This document shows positions 54,110-63,850 of a stretch of DNA of 64,000 nt, one piece after another; position 1 is the first letter of the stretch, and every line of letters starts with the position of its first letter. Made by a program: the position numbers and the translations under genes. The stretch is from contig NZ_JASJUU010000008.1 of NCBI RefSeq assembly GCF_030125375.1, positions 1 to 64,000 of the forward strand, written 5' to 3'. Source of the stretch: Pseudoalteromonas umbrosa (GTDB lineage: Bacteria; Pseudomonadota; Gammaproteobacteria; Enterobacterales; Alteromonadaceae). The notes under the pieces are model-generated. The model made no database searches, had not been told where the DNA came from, and saw only the letters and a list, made by a program, of their open reading frames with translations.

Positions 54110-54865
54110 TTAATCAGGAATGTGATACGAGCTCACTAATTCCTTCATGTATTTTTTAAATGGAAGCGATCCCGTTGTCTTTTGTAAAGGTCCAAACAGG
54201 TACTTATTATCTTTTGGGATCAGTATCGCCCGATAATATTTTTGATGGGATTGATGTGACAAAGACAAGCTGGTCCACCAGCCGTTCTTCTTAGCAAAGT
54301 AAAAGAAGGTGGGTCGGCTTACCACGGCAAAATCGAGCTTTTGCTGTAAAATCAGCTCAAGTAACTCTTTCTCACTCTTAGCATCCACCCTTGTCAGCTT
54401 CTCTCTTCGCTCAGCTTCTGCCAATTTGGGGTAATAATAGCCTTCGACGCCGCCATATTTTTTTCCATGCAGCGACGCTTGGCTTTGATAGTCAAACGGC
54501 TTTTTTATGCTGGAGACAAATTCATCTGTGTCATAAAAAAGCGGATCACTCCAGACAAACTTCTGCTGTTCAACGTCGTCAAACCATAAAGGATTCACGC
54601 CCAATACAGCACCTGCTAACGTATTCCGCTCAAGTTGCTGCCGGATCTGCTCTTTGCTCATAAACACCAGCTCATATTGCAGCTTAGGCTGAAACTCGTT
54701 TAACAGATTGACAATGTCAAAGTACAAGCCCTTTTTATCCGCCAAGCTCTCGATATAAGGCGGTTTGTTATGGTAAGTAAACAAGCTTAATCGTTCTAGC
54801 TGCTCACTTTTCACACTCATTGATAAAAGGGCAAAGACACCCAGTACAAATAACTTTAGCAACAT
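54110..54865 (-). CDS. Periplasmic solute-binding-protein-like protein (SBP family 3)
   Basis: The ATG at 54865 follows AGGG (an upstream TTG frame is less likely). The 251-residue product has a signal peptide to about residue 20 and the two-lobed fold of amino-acid-type binding proteins (NKPPYIESLADKKGLYFDIVNLL, KKYGGVEGYYYPKL). No membrane or ATPase subunit is adjacent. Such solitary proteins in Alteromonadales are often of unknown ligand and may act as sensors. Confidence 0.8.
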   Translation of the reverse strand: MLLKLFVLGVFALLSMSVKSEQLERLSLFTYHNKPPYIESLADKKGLYFDIVNLLNEFQPKLQYELVFMSKEQIRQQLERNTLAGAVLGVNPLWFDDVEQQKFVWSDPLFYDTDEFVSSIKKPFDYQSQASLHGKKYGGVEGYYYPKLAEAERREKLTRVDAKSEKELLELILQQKLDFAVVSRPTFFYFAKKNGWWTSLSLSHQSHQKYYRAILIPKDNKYLFGPLQKTTGSLPFKKYMKELVSSYHIPD

Positions 54866-54943
54866 ACACCCTGACAATGACTAAACAGCTTTAGTTATAA
54901 TTTATCCTGTCGCTGTTTAGTCATCAAGTTTTAGACAACAAAG

Positions 54944-57736
54944 TTAGTTGCAATAGCCTTCATTGTATCGAACTAGCACCGTCGCCCCTTGGTGTATACC
55001 AGATACTTTAAGGTAACCCCAATATTGGCTTTGTCCGGTCAGATTAATACACTCGGTGTTTCCTTCTAATGAAGAGCGAGCCTCAACATTGGTGTCATTG
55101 GGCCAGCCTTGGTTACTGTATTCTAAAGTTAAGTCACCACTGCCATGAGCTGTTTGAATACTAATACTGCCCTGCTCTTGCACATTCTCTAGGCTAAACC
55201 ACATAGGTGCTTGACTCGCTGCCAAACAAACAGGCGTGCCCGCGCTTAACCTGCCGCCAGACAAACCACCTTGTGTAACACACAGATCCGGTAAAGTAGA
55301 AGCTGGCGGTGTAAAGTCAGCAACCAAGGTTACATTGTCAAAGCGGTTATATCCGCGCAACATAATAAAGTAGTCACCTATTAATGGCTGCGCGATATCA
55401 CACCTTTCGGCGTTGCCGCCAACATACGGACGACAATCATAACTATCCAGTGTCGGTAATTGTCCCTGTTTAACATACAGGTCGGCATCGCCTGTACCAC
55501 CTGACGTCGCGATCACTAAATCAGTGGCGCCAGCCGGTAGAGTGAGTCTGAAGTACTTAAATGCATCTTGCTCAGCTGCCACTGTGACAGACTGCCCTTT
55601 AAGCAGTGTCACCACGTTATTGGCCGTTTCTGATACTTCTACCGAAGTCGATACATTGGCTTGCGCACCTTGCGGGTCGCTTACGGTTAGCGAAACTGTA
55701 TAGGTCCCCTGCGCACTGTAGATATGAGTCGGGTTTGCACTGGTACTTTGCGCACCGTCACCAAATTGCCATAAATAAGTCAGTGCTTGCCCTTCAGGAT
55801 CTGAACTACCTTGACTGCTAAACTGGATGTCATTACCAATCGTGCCTGAGTAGGGCCCATTGATAGATGCAAGGGGCGCTTTATTACCGTCACTTCCTGC
55901 AAGTGCTAATGTCCATTGCGTAAACTCCTGATCATAGCGCTGTGCCCAATCATCGACTGTTGTCTTATATCCCGACCAGTTTCCTTCTCTAGTATGGGTA
56001 AGCATGACTTTCAACTCTTCAAAGTGACGTTCAAACATAAAGCGTACTGCCAAGTAACCCCAACGGTAAATTCGGTCTTGATCAAAGCCCGCATACGTCG
56101 TCGCAAATATCTCATTCAAACGATACGTACTACCATCTTTTATCGTATCTATAGCTGCTTGGTTGTCATTTAAGTTAGCAACATACTCGGCAACCCCTTC
56201 GCTCCACCAAACAATCGCTTCAGTTGGCGCATTAAAATCTCCATACAAATCAAATCGGCCATCTAGGTAATGTACATATTCGTGCTCTAGGTTCCAAACA
56301 AAGTGGTCCGCTTTGGCATAGCTTGCCTCATAGGCAATAAAATTAGCCTGATTACCAACTTTACTGGGGTCACCCTCCAAATACATACCGCCATTATTGG
56401 TATCAATCTTAAAAATCGCTTTAGCATATTTTCCATAGTCACTGCTACTATCAAAAATATTCACCTGTAACATGGTATTGTTGTCATCTGCCACGGGGGT
56501 TTGGTTGGTTGCCAGCATTTGATGAAAACGCGTCTCTTCAAGCGCCATTGTCTGACACGCCGCGAGGTGCTGCTGCGCAGTCATATTTTGTGAACGGATC
56601 CGAATTGTTGGGCTGCATTGATGTGTTTGAGACAATGCCTTTTGTGTCAGTGTTTGTTCAAAATTACAAATGCCAAAGGTGTCGCAATCAGCGTAATACG
56701 TTGCCACATCTGCCGCAGCGAGCCAGATCCCATCTCCATAACCAAAGCTTTCAAAGCGGCTAAATAAGTCTTTCAACGCCGTATCAACCGTCGGCTGAAT
56801 TGGGGCATTTTTATAGGTTTTTAATCTCGCTAACTCACTGGCAGAGTTGATTATCAAGTATTCGGCATCTGAGCCAATCATCCAGTTTTGTTTTGTAAAT
56901 TCAGCAAGCATGTTCACCAGTTCACTGTCTGATTGTACTTTAGCTACAAACTCCGCATTCCACTGACCGCGATACAGTATGGTAAAAATGCCATTTACCG
57001 CACTGCGCATATACCATTTATCCGCGTAAGACTGCTGCCACTTTGATAGCCATGCTTTAACAACTGGCAAATAGACATCTTGCATTTCGGAAGAGTCCAT
57101 TGACGTGATGACTTCTTTCAACACCTTACCATGGGCATCTGAATTGGTGTAAAAATGCGGACTTTTTACAAACTCGTCTATGGCGGCACGTACCTCAGGT
57201 TTTAGGCTCGAACCAAAGCTCACCGAGTCATTGTAAAACTCCACATAATAACCTGCACGGATAAATAGAAATAAGGCCTCTAAAGCCGCACTGCCATTGC
57301 CGTCATAACTCGTCGCCAATGACTTTGCACGAATTGCTGCTGCACGCATTTTTTCTGTGGTAAATACGGATGTTTGCAGGTTACTCGATGCACTAAATAA
57401 TTCATTAACACAACTTGCGCCTTGCTGCACAACCAGATCAGCAATGCTCGCATCATTCGCTTGCGCCAACAAATTAATGTCACACTGTACGACAGCAGCC
57501 TGTGTCTTCATTGTCATAAGGGCAGAATTAAGAACACTCTCTGTGTGTTTGAGCAAGGTATTTTGTGCTGTTGGCGCGTTGTCATGCACAAATTGACCAT
57601 GCTCATCGCCGTGATTTAGTTGATGCGGCTGAGATGTTTGCAATGGTTTAAAAGCTCGCTCATTAACTTGGTGAGCAAAAGACTGTAAACTACACGCCAC
57701 CAACGGCAACGCTATAGCAAGTGATTGTATTTTCAT
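54944..57736 (-). CDS. M9 family microbial collagenase with PKD and PPC domains
   Basis: The 930-residue secreted protease has a signal peptide (to about residue 21), an M9 N-terminal activator region (about 75-380), and a zinc peptidase unit with His485-Glu-Tyr-Val-His489 and the downstream Glu in WWSEGVAEYVA. Then come a PKD domain (about 625-705), a PPC domain (about 715-800, DSYDCRPY) and a final beta domain. The layout resembles Vibrio collagenases that degrade collagen triple helices. It is not in an operon. Confidence 0.92.
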   Translation of the reverse strand: MKIQSLAIALPLVACSLQSFAHQVNERAFKPLQTSQPHQLNHGDEHGQFVHDNAPTAQNTLLKHTESVLNSALMTMKTQAAVVQCDINLLAQANDASIADLVVQQGASCVNELFSASSNLQTSVFTTEKMRAAAIRAKSLATSYDGNGSAALEALFLFIRAGYYVEFYNDSVSFGSSLKPEVRAAIDEFVKSPHFYTNSDAHGKVLKEVITSMDSSEMQDVYLPVVKAWLSKWQQSYADKWYMRSAVNGIFTILYRGQWNAEFVAKVQSDSELVNMLAEFTKQNWMIGSDAEYLIINSASELARLKTYKNAPIQPTVDTALKDLFSRFESFGYGDGIWLAAADVATYYADCDTFGICNFEQTLTQKALSQTHQCSPTIRIRSQNMTAQQHLAACQTMALEETRFHQMLATNQTPVADDNNTMLQVNIFDSSSDYGKYAKAIFKIDTNNGGMYLEGDPSKVGNQANFIAYEASYAKADHFVWNLEHEYVHYLDGRFDLYGDFNAPTEAIVWWSEGVAEYVANLNDNQAAIDTIKDGSTYRLNEIFATTYAGFDQDRIYRWGYLAVRFMFERHFEELKVMLTHTREGNWSGYKTTVDDWAQRYDQEFTQWTLALAGSDGNKAPLASINGPYSGTIGNDIQFSSQGSSDPEGQALTYLWQFGDGAQSTSANPTHIYSAQGTYTVSLTVSDPQGAQANVSTSVEVSETANNVVTLLKGQSVTVAAEQDAFKYFRLTLPAGATDLVIATSGGTGDADLYVKQGQLPTLDSYDCRPYVGGNAERCDIAQPLIGDYFIMLRGYNRFDNVTLVADFTPPASTLPDLCVTQGGLSGGRLSAGTPVCLAASQAPMWFSLENVQEQGSISIQTAHGSGDLTLEYSNQGWPNDTNVEARSSLEGNTECINLTGQSQYWGYLKVSGIHQGATVLVRYNEGYCN

Positions 57737-58019
57737 AATATTACCTTTTAAAATGTGTATCCAAACCCTCTAACTGGGCACACTTTTTTAACATAACAGC
57801 AATATTGCATACAATATATTTTATATAATATTATTTCATAAATAGCAGGATAAATTCGTTATCTTGATATTTGAAATACTGGATTATTCCTGTTGGAATG
57901 ACATTGCTTCAACACTTAAAATCAAGGTAAAGCAAGTAAAGACAAATAGTTATGGAATGTTAGGACACAATTTTCCAAAGAGGCAAAGCAGCCATTCAGC
58001 TGTAATCGTTTTAGAGAGC

Positions 58020-58334
58020 TTAGTCAGAGGTATTTTTATTTACATATTGAATATTCACCACGCCTTGATTGCGCATGGTCACTAAAACTGTTTGCTTTTC
58101 CAATCTTAATGGGTACTCGCCATCTGGTAAATTTTTGCTTGCTAAGTTATTTAACCCTGTAATTAGGCCTAGCGTTTGTGCCTCATCATGGGAAGGAATA
58201 TGTACTTGTCCACGAGTCTTTAAATAATCAACGCCTTTATCAACCGCGCCTTCTACGACTGACTTAGCAATTTTTCTACTCGCTTCATTTTTCAACGCTT
58301 TAAAAAATAATGATTTAAATATAGTTGCGATCAT
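58020..58334 (-). CDS. Hypothetical protein, 104 aa
   Basis: No family was recognised. The first 40 residues could be a basic amphipathic helix (FKALKNEASRKIAKSVVEG), then a mixed region ending LVTMRNQGVVNIQYV. There is no clear signal peptide. It lies alone between the collagenase and the degenerate amidohydrolase with gaps on both sides. It may be a phasin-like or stress protein, but that is a guess. Confidence 0.5.
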   Translation of the reverse strand: MIATIFKSLFFKALKNEASRKIAKSVVEGAVDKGVDYLKTRGQVHIPSHDEAQTLGLITGLNNLASKNLPDGEYPLRLEKQTVLVTMRNQGVVNIQYVNKNTSD

Positions 58335-58494
58335 GCCAGTGCCCTAATGCTGAAACTTAACTTTATTGTGACATATGAAATTATTACACTCCATTACACC
58401 TACTGATTAAAGCAGCTTTTTAATTTAAGATCCGTCACGAATTAGATACAAATCGTTTCTAAATGTTTCCTGTATATACACTTTAAATTTATAT

Positions 58495-59970
58495 TTACAG
58501 TAAAACTGCTTTTATATCTCGCCAACGCGTATTGTCGATAAGCGGGTCATGATCTAGCTTCATATAATGCGCTGCACCACCAATTTGGTTAAAACTGGGG
58601 ACTTTTGCATGGCGTGCTGCTCCATGTGTGATCGCTGCCAATGCGTGTAAACGAGTTAGGCATTGTCCTGAATCTAATGTACGCTCATCGCAAGAGTAGT
58701 TTTCAGGCATCGCTTCAATATCACGTTCGGTGGCAATTTCAGCTAACCTTAACGGACACAAAGGCTCTCGTGGAAAATCACTGTGCAAACATAAATTACT
58801 GCCGTTGTGTAAAATGCGATTACAAGGCACAAATAACTCGTCATAATGATACTCATGAACCCACTTATATCCACATGTCGCCAATCGGCCAATAGTAATG
58901 GCAACTGACACCTTTTCATCAAGGCGCTCTAATTGAGATGTTTTCATCACCTCGCAGTGATCAACCCGTGCAAGGTCGTCAATGTGGGTTTGATAGGTGT
59001 AATAAGTAGAAAAACGATGTTTGTCCGAAGTACTTTGAGTAAGATTATCAAACAATAGTTCTACAAAGTGGCTTTGCAAAGCTACCTCAAAATAACTGAT
59101 CCCACGCTTTTTACCCTGATCTACAATCGTATTAAATGTACTAGGGAGCGTACCTAGCTGACCCAATAGCTCCTTATCACTAAACGCCCAAGGCAAAATA
59201 GACATACCTTCTGCATCAACATAGCCCAAAGCCTTAATCGACTCGATAAATCCACTAAACGCAGGCGATCTGCCAATGGCACTTTGTTCAATTTTTTCTA
59301 ACAGTGCACTATTAACAAACGCCATAGAAAAGTTATTACTTACAATGCAAACTGGACGCTCCAAGGCCAACTCATCCAGTGCATCCACATTTAAGGCACA
59401 CAGTGGTTTGCCCCAGTTTAGTAAGTAGGGGTCTAACCCAAAGCAAAATAAACAATCACCTTTATCCAAGCTACTGTTCAAGTAATCCATTGTATTAAAC
59501 AAATAGGATAAATTGTAATCGTGCATCACACGTTTAGCACTGCCACATAAACCAAATAAGCCAATGTCTGCATAGCCACGACACAAAGCGGCCTCAACAA
59601 GGTAGCTATGTACAGTGACACAACTTGGAGTAATCACTTCTCCCCCTTGCAGACTATGAATCCTTAGCATGGCTGGACGCCTTTTTGCATCCTGATAGAC
59701 CGCGTCAAATGTACCTATGTTGAGTAGTTGGCCATTGCAAATTGATAACGCCTGCACTTTTGAGTCTGAATGTAAGAAGTCTCGGTAAATCGCGCCTTCA
59801 TAAAGGCTATCGTACACATCAATAAACATTTCAGAATTCGCACTGACCGAATCACTGCTGAAGTTTGAAAATAAGTTGGAGCTATATTTATCTGCCAGCC
59901 GATTAAGCCAAGTTTGAATAAACGCGCTTTCCATTGGGTGATTTTGCAGCATGGGATTAAGAAAGTGCAT
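58495..59970 (-). CDS. Divergent YtcJ-like amidohydrolase (amidohydrolase family 3), metal site degenerate
   Basis: The ATG at 59970 follows TAGGAG with about ten bases of spacing; the longer frame's ATG at 60015 has no such site. The 491-residue protein shows traces of the YtcJ/amidohydrolase 3 fold: GGEVITPSCVTVHSYLVEAAL where the HxH metal motif is expected, RVDHCEVM, CLHSDFPREPLCPL with the late Asp, and LTRLHALAAITHGAA near the end. The first HxH reads HSY and the subdomain usually containing the other His is weak, so a hydrolase function is doubtful. No family-level function is known. Confidence 0.65.
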   Translation of the reverse strand: MHFLNPMLQNHPMESAFIQTWLNRLADKYSSNLFSNFSSDSVSANSEMFIDVYDSLYEGAIYRDFLHSDSKVQALSICNGQLLNIGTFDAVYQDAKRRPAMLRIHSLQGGEVITPSCVTVHSYLVEAALCRGYADIGLFGLCGSAKRVMHDYNLSYLFNTMDYLNSSLDKGDCLFCFGLDPYLLNWGKPLCALNVDALDELALERPVCIVSNNFSMAFVNSALLEKIEQSAIGRSPAFSGFIESIKALGYVDAEGMSILPWAFSDKELLGQLGTLPSTFNTIVDQGKKRGISYFEVALQSHFVELLFDNLTQSTSDKHRFSTYYTYQTHIDDLARVDHCEVMKTSQLERLDEKVSVAITIGRLATCGYKWVHEYHYDELFVPCNRILHNGSNLCLHSDFPREPLCPLRLAEIATERDIEAMPENYSCDERTLDSGQCLTRLHALAAITHGAARHAKVPSFNQIGGAAHYMKLDHDPLIDNTRWRDIKAVLL

Positions 59971-60214
59971 AAAGTGATCACTCCTAAGCCGAGCAAAGAT
60001 AGCTCGACAAAACATTCCACATTTATTGTGTTAACCGTCTAAAACTAGCCAACTGGTTAAATAAAGAACATTACACCTTATTACAGCTGCGCTTATTCTC
60101 CATATATAGCCAGCGAAACATGTTGCAATGTGCGCGCCTTGGTTTTTCATGTACACTAGCAGCCAAGTGTATTAATCCAGCATTATTTAATTTATTCAGC
60201 TACTTGGAAGTACT

Positions 60215-60937
60215 ATGGCGAATTTCTCTACACATTTAAAAGCGTCCACCATTGTCAGTGCAACTTTCAGTTCATTGCTATTGAGCATCGCGGAAGTAAA
60301 TGGCTTTCAAGCGCTTGGATTGTTCATCGTTGGCGCATTAGCTGGGTTATTACCTGATCTTGACTCAGATAAGTCCAAATCTCTCAATAGTCTGTTTAGT
60401 ATTTTTGCCATTCTGGTCGCGGGTATTTTACTGCTGAATTATCAATTTAACTCTGTCATCGAGACTTGGCTCATAGGCGCACTTATCTATGCGGGCTTTA
60501 TGTATGTGATTAAGCCAGTTTTTGAGCATTTTACAGTGCATCGCGCCACGTTACACTCTATCTCGGCGGTCATTATGTTCTGCTTACTCACATTTCATGG
60601 CACCATTTTGCTTGGCATGAGCTTGCACATCACTGCACTTTGCTGCTTATTTGTGTTTGTCGGTGCAATGACACATTTAATCCTAGATGAGTGTTACAGC
60701 GTCGATATAGACAATAAAGAGCTCAAAGCTTCCTTTGGCACAGCAATGAAACTCATTGATTTAAGATACCCTTTAACTTCTATATCTCAACTTGGGGTAA
60801 CAGCTGTGTGCCTATATTTTGCAATGCCTTACTTTGATGATATCTCTTATTTAGTAATGAATTGGCACGATAAATTACAGTCTCTAAACTTTTTACCTGA
60901 TTTAGACAACCTTTCTTGGCAAAGCATAATTTCTTAA
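60215..60937 (+). CDS. YdjM/PF04307-type inner-membrane protein
   Basis: The 240-residue protein has four or five membrane segments. The N-terminal THLKASTI and the conserved AGLLPDLDSDKSKS, with HRATLHS and HLILDECYSVD later, match the family called metal-dependent hydrolase or YdjM, whose His/Asp residues may bind a metal. Biochemical function is not established. GGAAG precedes the ATG. It is upstream of the AGCS gene in the same direction but 146 bp away. Confidence 0.82.
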   Translation: MANFSTHLKASTIVSATFSSLLLSIAEVNGFQALGLFIVGALAGLLPDLDSDKSKSLNSLFSIFAILVAGILLLNYQFNSVIETWLIGALIYAGFMYVIKPVFEHFTVHRATLHSISAVIMFCLLTFHGTILLGMSLHITALCCLFVFVGAMTHLILDECYSVDIDNKELKASFGTAMKLIDLRYPLTSISQLGVTAVCLYFAMPYFDDISYLVMNWHDKLQSLNFLPDLDNLSWQSIIS

Positions 60938-61083
60938 GATGAATTGACGCCTCAGCGATGTAAACACAGGCTATGCAAACAATACTGTACAATTGAATTC
61001 GACGCAGTAATTTCGTATAGATGCCAAGTTGTGGTAAGTTACGCGCTCAAAATTATTCGTTACCTTAAATTAAAGGATATCCG

Positions 61084-62499
61084 ATGGCTGAGTTTTTTAA
61101 TCAAATCAGCGGCCTGTTGTGGGGACATATTCTTATATACCTCCTGATCGCAGCCGGTGTTTTCTTTACAATCCGACTTGGATTTATTCAATTTGCTCAA
61201 TTCCCGCATATGGTCAAAGTCATGGCCAATAGCCGAAGCGGCGCAGGTGAAGGTATCTCTTCATTTCAGGCATTTTGTACCTCACTCGCAGCACGTGTAG
61301 GCACTGGTAATATGGCCGGTGTGGCGGTAGCCCTTTATTTAGGTGGTGCAGGTGCTATTTTCTGGATGTGGCTTATCGCCTTAATCGGTATGGCTACCAG
61401 TTTCGCAGAAAGCGCTCTCGCTCAGCTTTATAAAGTGAAAGATGAAGACGGTAACTACCGAGGCGGACCTGCTTATTACATGCAGTATGGTTTGAACAAG
61501 CGCTGGATGGGAATATTATTCTCACTCTGTCTTATCCTTGCTTTTGGCCTAGTATTCAATGCAGTACAATCAAATTCCATTGCCGCAGCATTTGAAGTGG
61601 CATTTGATGTACCTAAATATGTAATGGGCATTGTGCTTGTTATTGGCTCTGCGTTCATCATTTTTGGTGGTCTGAAAACCATCGCACGCTTTGCAGAGCT
61701 CGTTGTACCATTCATGGCATTAGCTTATCTGTTAGTTGCACTGTACGTGTGTTTTAGCAACTTTGAGCTACTACCAGATGTATTCATGCAGGTTATTAAC
61801 AGCGCATTCGGTTTAGAGCAAGCAGCTGGCGGTGCTGTAGGCTATGCCGTTATGCAGGCGATGATCCAAGGTATTAAACGCGGCTTGTTCTCTAACGAAG
61901 CCGGTATGGGTAGTGCGGCAAATGCTGCTGCAAGTGCAACACCAAACCCAAATCACCCAGCATCTCAGGGCTACGTGCAAATGCTTGGTGTATTTGTTGA
62001 TACCATTGTGATCTGTAGTGCAACTGCAGCCCTTGTTTTGCTATCAAACCAGCTGGTGCCTGACTCAGGTGTTACCGGTATTGCATTAACACAGGCAGCG
62101 CTTGTAGAGCACGTTGGTCAATGGGGTGCAATCTTCATTGCCGTTGCTATTTTCTTCTTCGCATTCACATCAATTGTAGCGAATTACAGCTACGCTGAGA
62201 CTAACCTGATGTTCTTGCAGGAAAACAAAACAGCCATGATGGTATTCCGTCTGTGTGTACTAGGCATGGTGATGTTTGGTGCTGTTGGCGAACTTGGCCT
62301 TATTTGGACGCTGGCTGACATCTCAATGGGTATGATGGCCATTGTGAACGTTGCTGCGTTATTCATGTTGTCGGGTATTGTGATCTGGCTTGCAAAAGAC
62401 TACAAAGCCCAGCTTAAAGAAGGTAAAACACCTAAGTTTGACCCAAGCAGTCGACCTGAAATAGCAAAAACGCTTCCTAAAGGTATTTGGCGCAAGTAA
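61084..62499 (+). CDS. Alanine/glycine:cation symporter (AGCS family)
   Basis: This 471-residue permease (about 11 helices) carries the family signature SFQAFCTSLAARVGTGNMAGVA near residue 58 and RGGPAYYMQYGL near 130. Members import alanine or glycine with Na+, common in marine bacteria. AAAGGAT lies just before the ATG. A strong terminator follows. Confidence 0.93.
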   Translation: MAEFFNQISGLLWGHILIYLLIAAGVFFTIRLGFIQFAQFPHMVKVMANSRSGAGEGISSFQAFCTSLAARVGTGNMAGVAVALYLGGAGAIFWMWLIALIGMATSFAESALAQLYKVKDEDGNYRGGPAYYMQYGLNKRWMGILFSLCLILAFGLVFNAVQSNSIAAAFEVAFDVPKYVMGIVLVIGSAFIIFGGLKTIARFAELVVPFMALAYLLVALYVCFSNFELLPDVFMQVINSAFGLEQAAGGAVGYAVMQAMIQGIKRGLFSNEAGMGSAANAAASATPNPNHPASQGYVQMLGVFVDTIVICSATAALVLLSNQLVPDSGVTGIALTQAALVEHVGQWGAIFIAVAIFFFAFTSIVANYSYAETNLMFLQENKTAMMVFRLCVLGMVMFGAVGELGLIWTLADISMGMMAIVNVAALFMLSGIVIWLAKDYKAQLKEGKTPKFDPSSRPEIAKTLPKGIWRK

Positions 62500-62520
62500 A
62501 TTACCACTCACCTTTACCTA

Positions 62521-62552
62521 AAAAAGCGGCAGTTAATCTGCCGCTTTTTTTG
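62521..62552 (+). terminator. Terminator of the AGCS gene
   Basis: AAAAAAGCGGCAG and CTGCCGCTTTTTTT pair around TTAAT, a strong hairpin with T-run 22 bp after the stop. Confidence 0.95.
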
Positions 62553-62640
62553 TTCTCCTTGCCATTCAAAGCCATTAAATCCACTAACTTATATTAAGAG
62601 CCTATTAACAACAGGATGAACACCATTCTTAGAAAGACAA

Positions 62641-62663
62641 CAATTGTTATAGTATAACATTTC
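62641..62663. promoter_or_regulatory. Zur box upstream of the CobW-like gene
   Basis: The core GTTATAGTATAAC (62646-62658) is a perfect palindrome, and the extended site matches the enterobacterial Zur consensus (GAAATGTTATA-N-TATAACATTTC) at about 20 of 22 positions. It lies 51 bp before the ATG, where bound Zur would block transcription when zinc is plentiful. Confidence 0.85.
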
Positions 62664-62714
62664 AAATATAATGCGCGGCAACCGTCACACAAGTGTGAAA
62701 AATTGGAGTATGTA

Positions 62715-63725
62715 ATGCAAAGTGATAATCAGCCGATCTCGGCTATACCAACTAACATCATCACCGGCTTTTTAGGGGTAGGTAAAACCTCAGCAATTAA
62801 GCACCTTCTTGCGCAAAAGCCTGAGGATGAAAGATGGGCTATCTTGGTCAATGAGTTCGGTGAGATTGGCATTGATGGTAATTTACTCAGCGGCAAACAA
62901 GACGAACAAGTATATATTCGAGAAGTACCCGGTGGCTGTATGTGCTGCGCATCAGGTTTGCCAATGCAAATTGCGCTCAATCAACTACTCAATGAAGCTA
63001 AGCCGCATCGCTTACTCATTGAACCCACAGGACTTGGTCACCCCTTAGAAGTGCTGCAATTATTATCAAATCAATATTACCAGCAGCTGCTTAGCCTTGA
63101 AAAAGTCATCACCCTAGTCGATGCACGCAATCTTACAGATACCCGCTACACAGAGCATGCTACATTTAATCAGCAAATCGCCATCGCTGATGTCGTTGTC
63201 GGTAATAAATTAGATTTATATCAAGACACTCAAAAAGCGCAGCTTAAGCTATTTTTGACTGAAAAGGGCTTTGAGAGTAAGCAATTAGAATTTTGCTCAC
63301 ACGGGCAACTCAACCCCCATTGGCTTAGCGGCAAAACCATCAATAACGCTAAACCACCTTGTCATCACCACCATCACCATGATGCCGATCCAGCAAGAGA
63401 CATTAACGCAGAACCTTTCCCTGAAGATGGCTTCCTAAAAGCTCAAAATGAAGGAGAGGGCTTTGTTAGTGTGGGCTGGCGTTTCGCCCCTGATCAAGTA
63501 TTTGACCGCGAGAAGCTGAGGGTATTTGTCACAAGTGTCGACGCAGAGCGTTTAAAGGCGGTGTTTATCACCATGGATGGCATTTTTGGCTACAACAAAA
63601 CAGCCGATGGCACGACAGAAATAGAATTAGACGAATGTATTGAAAGCCGCATTGAGATCATTGGTGAAAACCTAAATCCAGACCTTGAAGCTACTCTGCT
63701 TACGTGTTTAGTAGCCCATCAATAA
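62715..63725 (+). CDS. CobW/COG0523 GTPase, likely Zur-controlled zinc metallochaperone
   Basis: The ATG at 62715 follows GGAG by six bases; the TTG four codons upstream is part of that site. The 336-residue GTPase has Walker A GFLGVGKTSA, the CxCC metal motif in GGCMCCASG, Walker B region LLIEPTGLGHP, NKLD for guanine specificity, and a CHHHHHHDAD tract that could bind metal. C-terminal CobW_C domain from about residue 245. Zur-regulated COG0523 members (YeiR, ZigA, ZagA) deliver zinc to essential enzymes during starvation; that role is inferred from the Zur box. Confidence 0.9.
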   Translation: MQSDNQPISAIPTNIITGFLGVGKTSAIKHLLAQKPEDERWAILVNEFGEIGIDGNLLSGKQDEQVYIREVPGGCMCCASGLPMQIALNQLLNEAKPHRLLIEPTGLGHPLEVLQLLSNQYYQQLLSLEKVITLVDARNLTDTRYTEHATFNQQIAIADVVVGNKLDLYQDTQKAQLKLFLTEKGFESKQLEFCSHGQLNPHWLSGKTINNAKPPCHHHHHHDADPARDINAEPFPEDGFLKAQNEGEGFVSVGWRFAPDQVFDREKLRVFVTSVDAERLKAVFITMDGIFGYNKTADGTTEIELDECIESRIEIIGENLNPDLEATLLTCLVAHQ

Positions 63726-63733
63726 ACACTTAG

Positions 63734-63760
63734 TGACAATAATTTATTAGATTATTGTCA
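63734..63760 (+). terminator. Stem-loop after the CobW-like gene
   Basis: TGACAATAAT pairs with ATTATTGTCA around a seven-base loop, 9 bp after the stop. The T-run is poor, so it is a likely but not strong terminator. Confidence 0.55.
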
Positions 63761-63850
63761 ACAAAACTTTAAACAAAGGAGGGGTTAAAAGTATCCATAA
63801 AAACCAGCTGTAAAACAGCTTTAATAAGCGAATCAAAGAAAGAAAATAAA

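Noticed and set aside
58465..58485. CTGTATATACAC resembling a LexA box
   Set aside because: The right-hand CAG half is missing, so it fails the CTG-N10-CAG pattern.
63361..63385. Six consecutive His codons as a possible cloning tag
   Set aside because: The tract is inside a normal COG0523 gene, where natural His-rich loops are common.
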